DNA from: Corynebacterium singulare
GTDB lineage: Bacteria; Actinomycetota; Actinomycetes; Mycobacteriales; Mycobacteriaceae
Assembly (NCBI RefSeq): GCF_000833575.1
Contig: NZ_CP010827.1
Location: 248,001-312,000 of the forward strand
Direction of reading: 5' to 3'
Length of the DNA stretch: 64,000 nucleotides
Shown: piece after piece, positions 41,516 through 50,800 of the stretch
Layout of the letters: every line of letters begins with the position of its first letter
How positions within the stretch are numbered: the first letter of the stretch is position 1
Position numbers and translations under genes: made by a program
Notes under the pieces: generated by a model
Databases searched by the model: none
The model's input: the letters and a program-made list of their open reading frames with translations, nothing else
What the model was told of the DNA's origin: nothing

Positions 41516-42687
41516 GCATCCACCTTAAGTGAGACCGTGAAGGTCGCCGAGGTCTGTTCCACAACGAGGTATCCGCCGTGTGCGGCTGCGCGGCGGCGCA
41601 GGCCCTCCAGGCCCGTGCCCGGCTGGGCGGAGGATTGCGGTTGGTTGTTGGACACAGTCACCCCCGTGGGGCCCAAAGCGATGCTGACCCGTGTGGCCTG
41701 GGAGTGACGCAGAATGTTTGTGGCGGCCTCGCGGAGAAACCACGCGGCGGTATCACGCAGCTCAGGCGGGATGTCCTCGCTGGAGCCCTGGACGGTGACG
41801 TCCGCGCCTGCGGCAATGAGGACAGCCTGTGCGCTGGTCAGCTCGGCTCCGAGGTCCGGTGTGCGGTAGGTGTTGACCACCTGGCGCATATCGGAGGCAG
41901 CGGTCTGGGTGAGCTGATACAGCTGCGCGAGTTCCTCATGCACGCGGGGATCGTCACGCGCGGCGAGCGCTTGGGCGAGCTGCGTCTTGATGGTCAGCGC
42001 AGCGAGATGCTGGCCCATAGTGTCGTGCAGGTCCTGGGAGAGCCGAAGCCTTTCTTCGGCGGCTGACAACTGTGATTCCAGGCGACGCGAACGCTCGGTT
42101 TCAATCATGGCGCGCGAAAACCACATGGTGAAGAATACCGCTCCGGAAAACAGCACCCCGTACGTGAGCACGTACCCAGCGGTGCCTAAGGAGAGAAGTG
42201 CTGATGCTGCCCCGGCGGTGACAACGAGAGAGGCCACCGTGAGCAAGAAGCCGTGAGGGAGGAAAGGTAAAAAGGCGGTGAGCAGGGTGGAATAGAGTAT
42301 TCCGGTGGCCAGCAGTGTGACTGTTTCCCATGACTGTGGTCCGATACCTAGTGCGAGGGCACATGCAGCCAGCGCGCTACCGTGACCGATAAGCCCCCAT
42401 GCCATCCACCAAGAACCGTGGGGATGCGGAGTGAGGCGAAGCTGTCGGTTTGTGTGCAGGGCAGCGGAACCGGCGGCACAGGAGACCACAGTGACAGCTG
42501 CCGCCATCCACAGCGCGTCGACGCCGAGCCCTGCCCGGGAGAGAAATAGTGAGATGAGGGCGAGCGCAGCGAACCAGGGCAGGCCGATGAGTGACCACCT
42601 GTTGACCGCCAAGAACTTGGAGGAAGGCTCCATTCTCCGCCAGCCAAGGCGGGCAGTGCGGTTATGAGTAGGGATCGCAGGTGCCAT
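41512..42687 (-). CDS. Sensor histidine kinase, HisKA_3 (DesK/NarX) type
   Basis: 391 residues. Five to six membrane helices fill the first 200 residues with little extracytoplasmic sequence, so the sensed signal is probably in or near the membrane. A coiled coil (ERSRRLESQLSAAEERLRLS) leads to the phosphoacceptor motif QDLHDTMGQHLAAL. The ATP-binding part has REAATNILRHSQA (N box) and GTGLEGLRRRA (G box). DesK-like kinases next to ABC-2 exporters often sense membrane-active compounds. A second start at codon 19 is possible. Confidence 0.9.
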   Translation of the reverse strand: MAPAIPTHNRTARLGWRRMEPSSKFLAVNRWSLIGLPWFAALALISLFLSRAGLGVDALWMAAAVTVVSCAAGSAALHTNRQLRLTPHPHGSWWMAWGLIGHGSALAACALALGIGPQSWETVTLLATGILYSTLLTAFLPFLPHGFLLTVASLVVTAGAASALLSLGTAGYVLTYGVLFSGAVFFTMWFSRAMIETERSRRLESQLSAAEERLRLSQDLHDTMGQHLAALTIKTQLAQALAARDDPRVHEELAQLYQLTQTAASDMRQVVNTYRTPDLGAELTSAQAVLIAAGADVTVQGSSEDIPPELRDTAAWFLREAATNILRHSQATRVSIALGPTGVTVSNNQPQSSAQPGTGLEGLRRRAAAHGGYLVVEQTSATFTVSLKVDA

Positions 42688-42714
42688 CGTGGTGTCCCAG
42701 TGTAATGAGCGCTC

Positions 42715-43557
42715 TCAGCGGTGAGTACCCCAGCGCATGTATTTGTGCGCCGCCCATACCAAGGCCACCGTCCATGCGGCGAGCTTAATCAGGTCAGTGG
42801 ATGAGTCTGCGAAGACGGAGGCGAAGGAGCCGTCCCCAATCCAGCCAGCGCGCACAATGTCGACCGCTAGGGCAAAAGGTGTGGCGTCGAGGACCTGGCC
42901 AAGTGCGTCGGGCAGTGCGTTACGTAGAGAGGCCTGCGAAAACATGAGGAGCATCAGCACCGGCATCGAGGTGATCTGAGCATTCTCGGCATTGGCCGTA
43001 AAGCTGCTGGTCAGCATCGCTAGCGCATGGGAACAGACTATTCCAAGCACCATCGCCAGCGCCATGAGCAGCGCGTTGACAGGCCACACGTGCGCAACGG
43101 GTGGGTCTAAAGGCAGGAACATGGACAAGGTGGACAGCCCTGCCACCATGAGAACGGACAGCAGCAGCATGGTCGCGGCAAGTGGAAGAGCAATGGCGGT
43201 GAGAATCTCCCAGTCGCGGGCTTCGCCGGTGCGCAGACGTTTGAGCACCTCCTCGTCGCGTCGGGTCACCGTCATAGACAGCGCCGGATAGAAGATGCCG
43301 AAGCCCAGTGCCAGAAGAACGAAAATCTCCGATGCTGAATCAGTGGAGCCTACGGATTGATCACCGACGATCCACACGAAGAGAGGCAGGGCCACCGGGA
43401 AGAGCAACGCCATGATGACGAGCAGTGGGTTCCGGGTGAACTGCCGCATTTCGGCGCGGCTTAAGGCGCGCAGTCGGCGTAGTGAGGCCGCTCTAGGAGC
43501 CGTAGTATTCGAGTGCGCTGTGGGGTGTGCAGTCTGTGAGGATGTCGCAGATGTCAT
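42715..43557 (-). CDS. ABC-2 type exporter permease
   Basis: 280 residues with six predicted membrane helices: after a basic cytoplasmic N-terminus come LLVIMALLFPVALPLFVWIV, ILTAIALPLAATMLLLSVLM, and a C-terminal pair. This is the DrrB/NatB-like ABC-2 class that exports drugs, lipids or peptides. It lies 24 bases downstream of the matching ATPase gene, and ends 27 bases before the kinase gene, giving a four-gene operon of exporter plus two-component system. Confidence 0.85.
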   Translation of the reverse strand: MTSATSSQTAHPTAHSNTTAPRAASLRRLRALSRAEMRQFTRNPLLVIMALLFPVALPLFVWIVGDQSVGSTDSASEIFVLLALGFGIFYPALSMTVTRRDEEVLKRLRTGEARDWEILTAIALPLAATMLLLSVLMVAGLSTLSMFLPLDPPVAHVWPVNALLMALAMVLGIVCSHALAMLTSSFTANAENAQITSMPVLMLLMFSQASLRNALPDALGQVLDATPFALAVDIVRAGWIGDGSFASVFADSSTDLIKLAAWTVALVWAAHKYMRWGTHR

Positions 43558-43581
43558 TGAGTTCTTCCTTTTCGGGGGGAG

Positions 43582-44481
43582 TTAACTATTGGCAATGGAG
43601 TGGAATACCTGCTCGAGGCGGGCCGGCCGCGCGGTGAAGTTATTCAGCGTGACGCCGTGGTCGTGCGCCCACGTCAGCACTGCCTGCGTGTCCTTCTGCA
43701 GGTTCGAGGTGGTGATAGTGACCGTGCCATCAGCGCGGTGAATGGTGGTGCCGGAAAGCTGGGGAAGCGGTGCCGATGGAGGAGACGGTGAGAACGTAAT
43801 CTCGGAGGCGGCAATCGATGCCAGCTCTGACATGGTGCCTTCCACGTTGATACGGCCCTGGTGCATAATCGCGATGCGATCGCAGAGTTCTTCCGCCTCT
43901 TCCAAGTAGTGCGTGGTCAGAACGATGGTCACGCCCGCAGCTTTGAGGCGGCGCAGCAGGTCCCATACGTGGCGTCGCGACTCCGGATCCAGGCCAGTAG
44001 TGGGCTCGTCAAGGAAGAGGATCTGCGGGTTACCCACCAGTGCGCAGGCAAGATCCAGCCGCCTCTTTTCGCCACCGGATAAGGCCCCGACGGTGACGTC
44101 GCGGCGGTGGTCTAGGTGGACGTCGCCAAGCACAGCGTTACTCGGTGCAGGCGCTGAGCACGTCCCCGCCCACATCGTGAGCGTTTCCTGTACGGTGAGC
44201 GCCTGCGGCAGCCCGCCCGACTGCAGCATGATGCCGGTGTGGGGGCGCACCGTGGCGCGCTCGGTCACGGGGTTGTGTCCCAGCACGCGCACGGTACCGG
44301 CCGATGGTGCGGCAAGACCCTCCATAACTTCCAGCGTGGAGGTCTTGCCCGCGCCATTCGTGCCCAAAAGCCCGAAGGTTTCTCCGCGTGCAACGCACAG
44401 GCTTATCCCGTTCACCGCGGTGAAGTCGCCGTACTTCCGGTAGAGGTCGTGTATTTCGATGGCTGATTCTGCTGTGTTCAT
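43582..44481 (-). CDS. ABC-2 type exporter ATPase
   Basis: 299 residues from the ATG at 44481, preceded by GAAAGG; a start at 44505 is possible. Walker A GTNGAGKTS, signature LSGGEKRRLDLA, Walker B ILFLDEPTTGLD and switch histidine LTTHYLEEAEEL are all present: the DrrA/CcmA-type drug-export subfamily. The C-terminal region of about 80 residues is typical of these ATPases. First gene of the operon, followed by the permease, kinase and regulator. Confidence 0.9.
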   Translation of the reverse strand: MNTAESAIEIHDLYRKYGDFTAVNGISLCVARGETFGLLGTNGAGKTSTLEVMEGLAAPSAGTVRVLGHNPVTERATVRPHTGIMLQSGGLPQALTVQETLTMWAGTCSAPAPSNAVLGDVHLDHRRDVTVGALSGGEKRRLDLACALVGNPQILFLDEPTTGLDPESRRHVWDLLRRLKAAGVTIVLTTHYLEEAEELCDRIAIMHQGRINVEGTMSELASIAASEITFSPSPPSAPLPQLSGTTIHRADGTVTITTSNLQKDTQAVLTWAHDHGVTLNNFTARPARLEQVFHSIANS

Positions 44482-44539
44482 AGCTTCAACCTTTCCGGTG
44501 GGCAATGCCTGCCGGTAGAGGCGTATGTCAGCGATTCAC

Positions 44540-44553
44540 ATGACAAAAGTCAT
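44540..44553. promoter_or_regulatory. Palindromic operator candidate of the exporter/two-component operon
   Basis: ATGACAAAAGTCAT is a five-base perfect inverted repeat with a four-base spacer, 59 bases upstream of the ATPase start codon. It closely resembles the ATGAC-N4-GTCAT sites bound by DesR/LiaR-type LuxR-family regulators, the class encoded in this operon. The gene nagA on the other side starts 124 bases away. Confidence 0.65.
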
Positions 44554-44677
44554 CGGTGTTCACACGCGTCTCAGAAGGCGTCACAGTTCACAAGCGAGAC
44601 GCATCCTGATAAATTGCAACATAGTTATCAACCGAGCGGGTGACGTGTCTGCCCAGACGCAAAGAAGTGGATGAATT

Positions 44678-45841
44678 ATGCAGCCAGAGGGAAGAGGGAT
44701 TCAAGGTCACGTCGAGGGCCTCTACATCGATGGGAACTTCGAGCTGCGCGCCGGGAGCATCACGTTCAGGGAGCGCATTGAGGGGGCCACGCTGGAGGAC
44801 GTCGCCTCGGCTCACCAATTATGGCGCGCCGGCGACCCAGAGGTGTTGCTGTGGGTACCCGGCTTCGTGGACCTGCACAACCACGGCGGCAACGGCGGGG
44901 GATTCCCCAACGGGGACTACGAGCAGTGCCTGGCCGCAGCGCGTTTCCACCGCGCGCACGGCACGACGACTCTGCTGGCCAGTTTGGTCTCCGGCACGCA
45001 AGCCGAGCTGTGCGCCCGGGCGGAGCTTTTGGCCCAGCTGGCCAATGAAGGCGAGATCGCGGGCATCCACATGGAGGGCCCGTTTATCGCTGCGGCCAAG
45101 TGCGGTGCGCAGGATCCCTCCCGCATCGTGCCTGGTGAACCGGATTTCTTCCGCGCGGTGATTGAGGCTGCCGGTGGCTACCTGCGCTCCATCACCTTTG
45201 CCCCGGAGACAGCGAACGCTGAGGAACTACTCGCGGTGTGCGCGGAGCACAACATCATCGCCAGCCTGGGCCACACGGAGGCCGACTATGACACCACGCT
45301 CGCGGTTGTTGCAAAAGCCAAGGAGCTGGGAGTGACCGTGACCGGCACGCACCTGTTTAACGCCATGCCCGCCGTCCACCACCGCGCACCGGGAACGGTA
45401 GCCGCCCTGCTTACCGCGGCGAAGGCCGGAGACGCGTCCGTCGAGCTCATCGCCGATGGCGTGCATCTTGTCGACGGCACCGTCGACATGGCCCATAACC
45501 CCCGCGCCTTCGCCGTGACCGATGCCATGGCGGCGGCCGGCATGGCCGATGGCGCTTATGAACTAGGCTCCCTGCCGGTGACGGTGAGTGGGGGAGTCGC
45601 ACGCGTCGACAGTGGCGCCATCGCTGGTGGCACCTCTACCTTGGCTGAGCAGTTCGCGCGTTTCGCCGCCCGCCACAGCCTGGGCGAGGCTGTGCGGTTT
45701 ACCTCCACCACGGCCGCTGATGTGTTGGGGGACAAGGACCTGGGCCGACTAAGGGTGGGCGCGCGCGCCAACCTGGTGGGTCTTAACGCCGAGTTGGAAC
45801 CTGTGCGCGTCATCGTTGGCGGCACTGATTTCGACGTTTAA
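44678..45841 (+). CDS. nagA: N-acetylglucosamine-6-phosphate deacetylase
   Basis: 387 residues, amidohydrolase fold. Metal-site motifs are visible: PGFVDLHNHGGNGG, HMEGPF (about 128), a histidine in SLGHTEADY and another in THLFNAMPAVHHR; the catalytic aspartate lies in FAVTDAMAAAG. It removes acetate from GlcNAc-6-P to give glucosamine-6-P for NagB. It is followed after 12 bases by nagB and then by a PTS transporter, forming a nagA-nagB-PTS operon. An imperfect inverted repeat (GCGTCTC/GAGACGC, 44566-44602) lies upstream; whether it is a regulator site is not known. Confidence 0.93.
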   Translation: MQPEGRGIQGHVEGLYIDGNFELRAGSITFRERIEGATLEDVASAHQLWRAGDPEVLLWVPGFVDLHNHGGNGGGFPNGDYEQCLAAARFHRAHGTTTLLASLVSGTQAELCARAELLAQLANEGEIAGIHMEGPFIAAAKCGAQDPSRIVPGEPDFFRAVIEAAGGYLRSITFAPETANAEELLAVCAEHNIIASLGHTEADYDTTLAVVAKAKELGVTVTGTHLFNAMPAVHHRAPGTVAALLTAAKAGDASVELIADGVHLVDGTVDMAHNPRAFAVTDAMAAAGMADGAYELGSLPVTVSGGVARVDSGAIAGGTSTLAEQFARFAARHSLGEAVRFTSTTAADVLGDKDLGRLRVGARANLVGLNAELEPVRVIVGGTDFDV

Positions 45842-45853
45842 GAAGGGACACTC

Positions 45854-46615
45854 ATGGATCTACTCATTCGCTCCACACCAGCGGAGGTGGCCGCGGAAGC
45901 CGCCGATATTGTCCAGCACTATGCCAATGCCGGGGCAACCCTGGGACTGGCTACGGGCTCGACCCCGGTTGCTCTGTATCAGGAGCTCATCGCCCGCTAT
46001 AAGCGCGACGAGGTCAGCTTCGCGCGTAGCCGAGCCTTTCTTCTTGATGAATACTTAGGTCTCAACCCCGAGCACGAGCAGTCCTATTACTCCACTATCC
46101 GCCGCGAATTCACTAGCCATGTCGATTTTCGGGACGAGTTGGTAAAGAGCCCAACGGGTACTGCTGCTGACCCGGCTACCGCAGCAGCTACCTATGACAA
46201 GGCCATCCGCGATGCCGGCGGTGTGGATATGCAGCTGCTCGGCATCGGTGCTAACGGCCATATTGGCTTTAACGAGCCTTCAAGCTCCCTGCAGTCGCGT
46301 ACCCGGGTCATTACGTTGCACCCGCAGACCGTGCACGATAACGCACGCTTCTTCGACACAAAGGAAGAGGTTCCGCGTTTCGCGCTGACCCAAGGTTTGG
46401 GCACGATTAGTGAGGCCCGCCATCTCCTCCTGCTCGCCACCGGCAGCAATAAAGCCAGCGCCGTCCAGGCTATGGCGGAGGGACCCCTCTCTGCGCATTG
46501 CCCGGCGTCGATTCTGCAGATGCACCCGCACGCGACGGTCATCCTTGATGAAGCTGCGGCCTCCCGCTTGGAGGACCGCGAGTACTACCTCTATGCGGAT
46601 CAGAACCGTCTGTAG
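45854..46615 (+). CDS. nagB: Glucosamine-6-phosphate deaminase
   Basis: 253 residues. Family marks: [16 protein letters not shown] (phosphate loop), FLLDEYLGL with the catalytic aspartate, [15 protein letters not shown] with the histidine of the active site. It converts glucosamine-6-P to fructose-6-P plus ammonia, feeding amino sugar into glycolysis. It has the minimal length without the allosteric tail of the long E. coli form. Good AAGAAGGGA site ahead of the ATG. Middle gene of the nag operon. Confidence 0.95.
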   Translation: MDLLIRSTPAEVAAEAADIVQHYANAGATLGLATGSTPVALYQELIARYKRDEVSFARSRAFLLDEYLGLNPEHEQSYYSTIRREFTSHVDFRDELVKSPTGTAADPATAAATYDKAIRDAGGVDMQLLGIGANGHIGFNEPSSSLQSRTRVITLHPQTVHDNARFFDTKEEVPRFALTQGLGTISEARHLLLLATGSNKASAVQAMAEGPLSAHCPASILQMHPHATVILDEAAASRLEDREYYLYADQNRL

Positions 46616-46683
46616 CGAAACTTCATTTTCTAATCCCACTTTTCTAATTCCATAACTTCCTTGCTCGAAAGGACTCTCCTTTT

Positions 46684-48831
46684 ATGAAATTCAATGTGAT
46701 GGGGCCGTTGCAGCGGCTCGGAAAAGCCCTCATGGGTGCTGTGGCGGTATTGCCCGTTGCGGCGATTCTCAGTGGCGTTGGCTACTGGATTTCCAGCGCC
46801 GCTGGCGCCGATAACCTCGCTGCCCAGCTGCTGATCAGCTCCGGTGATGCGGTGCTGGCTAACCTGGGCTGGATTTTCGCTATCGCCATTTCCTTCGGCC
46901 TGGCAAAGGATTCCAACGGTGCCGCAGCGTTGTCGGGCTTTTTAGCTTTTGCCACCTTTATGAAACTGCTGGGCCCCGACGCCGTGGCCGGTTACCGCGG
47001 CATCGACGACCCCACCGCGCTGACCGGTGATGAGGCACTGGACTGGGCTGCACAGGGCTGGAACGCCGTGGGCGGCGGCAACGTCCTCTTCGGCATCCTC
47101 GCCGGCATCATGGCGGCGTGGGTCTATAACCGCTTCCACGCCACCAAGCTGCCGGACTTCCTAGCCTTCTTCTCCGGCCGGCGCCTCGTGCCGATTCTCA
47201 CCGCCATCTTCGCCATCGTGGTCTCCGGCATCCTCTACTTCGTGTGGCCGTTCATCTACCACGCACTGTTCAACTTTGGTGCCTCCATCCAAGGCCTGGG
47301 TGCTGCGGGCGCTGGTATCTACGGCGTGGCCAACCGCCTGCTCATCCCAACCGGCCTGCACCATGCTCTGAACTCCGTCTTCTGGTTCGACGTTATTGGA
47401 ATCAATGACATTGGCAATTTCCAAAGTGGCCAGAAAACCATCGAAGCAGCAGCTGCTGCTACCTCCGCCGCTGACTGCCCGGGCATCTGGGCCAACGGTC
47501 AGTGCACAGTTGAGGGTGTTGTTGGGCGCTACCAGGCCGGCTTCTTCCCCATCATGATGTTCGGTCTTCCGGGCGCGGCTCTTGCCATGTACCTGCGCGC
47601 GGATAAGAGCAAGCGCAAGGTCGTCGGCTCGCTCATGGCTGCTGGCGCTCTGGCTTCCTTCTTCACCGGTGTGACTGAGCCGCTGGAGTTCTCCTTCATG
47701 TTCGTTGCCCCGCTGCTCTACGTGGTGCACGCGCTGCTCATGGGCCTCTCCGTCTTCATCGCCGCAGCTATGGAATGGACCGCCGGCTTCGGCTTCTCCG
47801 CGGGGTTCGTCGACATGCTGCTCTCCTCCCAGAACCCGCTGGCCAACAAGTGGTACATGCTGCTGGTGATGGGCGTAGGTTTCTTCTTCCTCTACTTCGT
47901 CATCTTCTACTTCCTCATCGGCTGGCTTAATCTCAAGACCCCGGGCCGCGGTGAGGACGATGCTGCCGCAGAGTCCGCCGAGGATTCCGTTAACGGCGAT
48001 GACAAGACCGCGCGCGATGCTGCCTACATCATCGAGGGCCTCGGCGGCAAGGACAACATTGACTCCCTGGACTACTGCACCACGCGCCTGCGTGTCGGCG
48101 TGAAGGAACGCGCGCTTGTTCGCGATTCCATCATCAAACGCGCCGCCGTCTCCGGCGTTATTCACCCCTCGGAGAAGAATGTCCAGGTCATCGTCGGCCC
48201 AGCGGTGCAGTTCATGTATGACGAGGTCAACCACCAGCTGCGCCACGGCTCCCCAGCCCTGGCTAGTGCAGGTGCCGTGGGTACTGGAGCCAGCGTGCCT
48301 GCCAGCGCCGAGGGCGCCAGCAACAGCAGCGCTTCTTCTAGCAATTCCCACGTCGAGGCCGAAGGTATTGACGTGCGTGCCCCGTTCGCCGGAGACGTCG
48401 TCGAGCTCTCCCAGGTGCCGGATGCTTCCTTTGCGCAGGGCATGGTGGGCGAAGGTTTTGCGGTGATGCCTGATGCCGTCGATGCCTTCGACGTCTGCGC
48501 CCCGGTAGACGGAACCATCACCATGGTCTTCAAGACGCGCCATGCCTTCGGCATGCAGACCAAGGACGGCGTCGACCTGCTTATTCACATCGGCATCGAC
48601 ACCGTGGAGCTCAAGGGCGAAGGATTCACGGCCCTGGCCAAGAAGGGCGATACCGTAAGCGCCGGCACGCCGATCATCGCGGTGGATGCCAAGGTGCTGC
48701 GCGAGCGCGGCGTCAATCTCATCACCCCGGTGGTGTGCCCGACGGCCAAGCAGGTCGCCAGCATCGACATCGCCCGCGAGGGCCATGCCCTGCCAGGCGA
48801 GGTCGCAGCAACCATCATGCGCAGCAGCTAA
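46684..48831 (+). CDS. nagE: PTS EIICBA transporter for N-acetylglucosamine/glucosamine
   Basis: 715 residues in the order IIC (1-420), IIB (about 445-520), IIA (about 560-715). The IIC part has the glucose-family GVTEPLEFSFMFVAP motif. IIB carries the phosphorylated cysteine in DSLDYCTTRLR, and IIA the histidine in LLIHIGIDTVELKGEGF. A Ser/Ala linker joins IIB and IIA. It imports and phosphorylates the sugar using PEP-derived phosphate from HPr. Being cotranscribed with nagA and nagB points to GlcNAc or glucosamine rather than glucose; ptsG-type glucose transport cannot be fully excluded. A GAAAGGA site precedes the ATG. Confidence 0.88.
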   Translation: MKFNVMGPLQRLGKALMGAVAVLPVAAILSGVGYWISSAAGADNLAAQLLISSGDAVLANLGWIFAIAISFGLAKDSNGAAALSGFLAFATFMKLLGPDAVAGYRGIDDPTALTGDEALDWAAQGWNAVGGGNVLFGILAGIMAAWVYNRFHATKLPDFLAFFSGRRLVPILTAIFAIVVSGILYFVWPFIYHALFNFGASIQGLGAAGAGIYGVANRLLIPTGLHHALNSVFWFDVIGINDIGNFQSGQKTIEAAAAATSAADCPGIWANGQCTVEGVVGRYQAGFFPIMMFGLPGAALAMYLRADKSKRKVVGSLMAAGALASFFTGVTEPLEFSFMFVAPLLYVVHALLMGLSVFIAAAMEWTAGFGFSAGFVDMLLSSQNPLANKWYMLLVMGVGFFFLYFVIFYFLIGWLNLKTPGRGEDDAAAESAEDSVNGDDKTARDAAYIIEGLGGKDNIDSLDYCTTRLRVGVKERALVRDSIIKRAAVSGVIHPSEKNVQVIVGPAVQFMYDEVNHQLRHGSPALASAGAVGTGASVPASAEGASNSSASSSNSHVEAEGIDVRAPFAGDVVELSQVPDASFAQGMVGEGFAVMPDAVDAFDVCAPVDGTITMVFKTRHAFGMQTKDGVDLLIHIGIDTVELKGEGFTALAKKGDTVSAGTPIIAVDAKVLRERGVNLITPVVCPTAKQVASIDIAREGHALPGEVAATIMRSS

Positions 48832-48864
48832 CCTGATTCGGCTCAGCCCAGACATAAAAGCCCA

Positions 48865-48948
48865 GACATAAAACTGCCCTAGTTGCCAAAACCAGCGGTG
48901 CTCCATGCGCTGAGGAGCGAAGGTTTTGGCAACGAGGGCAGTTATGTC
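48865..48948. repeat. Long imperfect palindrome (REP/MITE-like or bidirectional terminator) after nagE
   Basis: A 22-base arm (48872-48893) pairs with 48922-48943 with one mismatch; outer GACAT/ATGTC extends it past a two-base bulge. The apical part has its own GCTCC/GGAGC stem. Directly before it GCCCAGACATAAAA-type sequence occurs twice (about 48846-48873). The size and symmetry exceed a normal terminator and suggest a mobile or repeated intergenic element that now ends transcripts from both sides. Confidence 0.65.
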
Positions 48949-48980
48949 CCCGGTGGGTGCCATGTCATGAGAAAAATGGG

Positions 48981-50645
48981 CTAGTCGGTGTCGCGCAGCA
49001 GGCGCGGCACCACCTTGCCGGTGGCGTTGCGCGGCAGCTTGTCCAGGAAGTGAACATCACGCGGCACCGAGTGGTCGGCGAGGTTATCGCGGACCCAGGT
49101 GCGGATGGCGTCGGCAGTCACGGCCTTACCCACAGCATCGCGCGTGGTTACCGCCCACACGGCGATACGCTGGAAGGTGGTTTCGTCCTTGACACCACCG
49201 GCATGGACCTCGGCGATGCCCGGCATGGTCTCGAGCACCTCGGTGACGGACTGTGGGTGCACGTTCTCGCCACCGACGATGATCATGTCATCGGCGCGGC
49301 CCACGACATGCAGGTAACCGTCGGCGTCGATATAGCCCAAGTCACCAATGGAAATGAGGCCATCGACCTTGTTGAGCGGAATCTTCGGGTTGGTATAGCC
49401 AATGAGCGCGGTGGAGTTAGTCAGGTAAATCTCGCCGACCTCGCCGTGGGGAACTTCTCGACCTTCCTCATCGAGGATGCGCAGCTTGGTACCGGAGGCG
49501 ATCTTGCCGCCGATGGTGGGGTCCTTGGCCACCTCTTCCATGGTGGCGGTTGAGGCTAGGGCTAGCTCCGTGGAGCCATAGACATTGCAGAGAATCGGGC
49601 CGAAGCGCTCGTGAGTTTCCTTGACGATTTCCGGGGTCAGCGCATGGCCCGCGGAGGCGATGAACTTCAGGCTTGAGGTGTCATATGTCGAGTCTGGGTC
49701 GGCAGCCACCATCTGACGGAAGAAGACGGGGGAGGAGAGAAGGCCCTCGAGGCTGTAGCGCTGGATGTCATCGAGCGCTGCGGATGGGTCGAAGACGCGG
49801 CGGGTGACAATGGTGTTGCGCAGGCCCAGGGCAATGTTGAGGCAGGCCCAACCCCAGGTGTGGAACATCGATGCGGTCATCTGAACCTTCTGGTCCGCAC
49901 GCCACGGTATGGAGTCCACGATGGATGCCAGCACCACCGGCAGCGTGGGTTCGGGGCGCATAATTCCCTTGGGGATTCCGGTGGTCCCGGAGGACATGAG
50001 CACGATATGCCCATGGTTGGGCCAGGTGGGGAGCGTGTGCTTCTCGACGCCCCTCCGGTCCGCCACAATCTCGCGCAGCGAGGGCACAGTGGCAAGCGCG
50101 GCGGGACGCTCTGCACCAGACTCGTGGCCGATGACGACGGTAAGGCCCTCAGTGGGGGTGTCGGCGGTGGGGGCGAGGCGGTCGGCGAATTCATCATCGA
50201 TGACGAGGACGTTGATGCGGTTCTCTTCGATGCAGCCAGCAAGCTGCTCAGGCGAAGAACCAATATTCAACAAGAAGATGTGCGCGCCGGCGTAGCCCTT
50301 GGCAGCAAGTGGGGTAATGATGCCGCGGCCGTTGCGGGCCATGACGCCAAGGCGAATGTCATCGAGGCCAAGCGAGAGCAGCCAGCGGGCAAAGGTCTGG
50401 GACTGCTCGCGGAGTTGGCGGTAGGTGAGGGCCCCGTCATCGTCGATAAGCGCAAGGCGTTCCGGGCAGGTCAGGTAGGCCTGTTCAACCTCGCGGGCGG
50501 TGGTGAAGCGGTAGCGTGCCAGAACTGGCACGGTTGCGGCCAATGCGCGTGGGCCGCCAGCCGAGCTAAGGAGCCCGGCTTTAAAGAGGGCGGGAACAAA
50601 ACGTGCGAGAGCGGCGGCGTGGAAGGCGATATCAGAAGGGTTCAT
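48981..50645 (-). CDS. AMP-dependent acyl-CoA synthetase-like enzyme (FadD family)
   Basis: 554 residues, ANL superfamily. P-loop LMSSGTTGIPKGIMR (about 215), A5-type motif NVYGSTELALAS, SIGDLGYIDADGYLHVVGRADD with the hinge aspartate, and the C-terminal catalytic lysine in LPRNATGKVVPR. It activates a carboxylate (fatty acid-like, by resemblance to mycobacterial FadD proteins) to the adenylate and then a thioester. The hydrophobic N-terminus (AALARFVPALFKAG) suggests membrane contact. It stands alone on the minus strand, divergent from the GDSL hydrolase gene; lipid use or remodelling is inferred. Confidence 0.85.
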   Translation of the reverse strand: MNPSDIAFHAAALARFVPALFKAGLLSSAGGPRALAATVPVLARYRFTTAREVEQAYLTCPERLALIDDDGALTYRQLREQSQTFARWLLSLGLDDIRLGVMARNGRGIITPLAAKGYAGAHIFLLNIGSSPEQLAGCIEENRINVLVIDDEFADRLAPTADTPTEGLTVVIGHESGAERPAALATVPSLREIVADRRGVEKHTLPTWPNHGHIVLMSSGTTGIPKGIMRPEPTLPVVLASIVDSIPWRADQKVQMTASMFHTWGWACLNIALGLRNTIVTRRVFDPSAALDDIQRYSLEGLLSSPVFFRQMVAADPDSTYDTSSLKFIASAGHALTPEIVKETHERFGPILCNVYGSTELALASTATMEEVAKDPTIGGKIASGTKLRILDEEGREVPHGEVGEIYLTNSTALIGYTNPKIPLNKVDGLISIGDLGYIDADGYLHVVGRADDMIIVGGENVHPQSVTEVLETMPGIAEVHAGGVKDETTFQRIAVWAVTTRDAVGKAVTADAIRTWVRDNLADHSVPRDVHFLDKLPRNATGKVVPRLLRDTD

Positions 50646-50800
50646 AGGTTTCTTATCGGCGCGAGGGGGATGGGGAGTTACAGGCTATAAAAAGAGCGAA
50701 ATGTTAAAGCTGTTGCTATTGTTACATAAGCTTCGACCGTCAGTTTAGTCTATTATGGTTTTGGCCTAGAACATACCCTTTCCCGAAAGGACATCGTCAC

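Noticed and set aside
47161..48963. A 600-codon open frame antisense to the PTS gene
   Set aside because: It mirrors the codon pattern of the high-GC nagE gene on the other strand, has no ribosome site and resembles no protein family.
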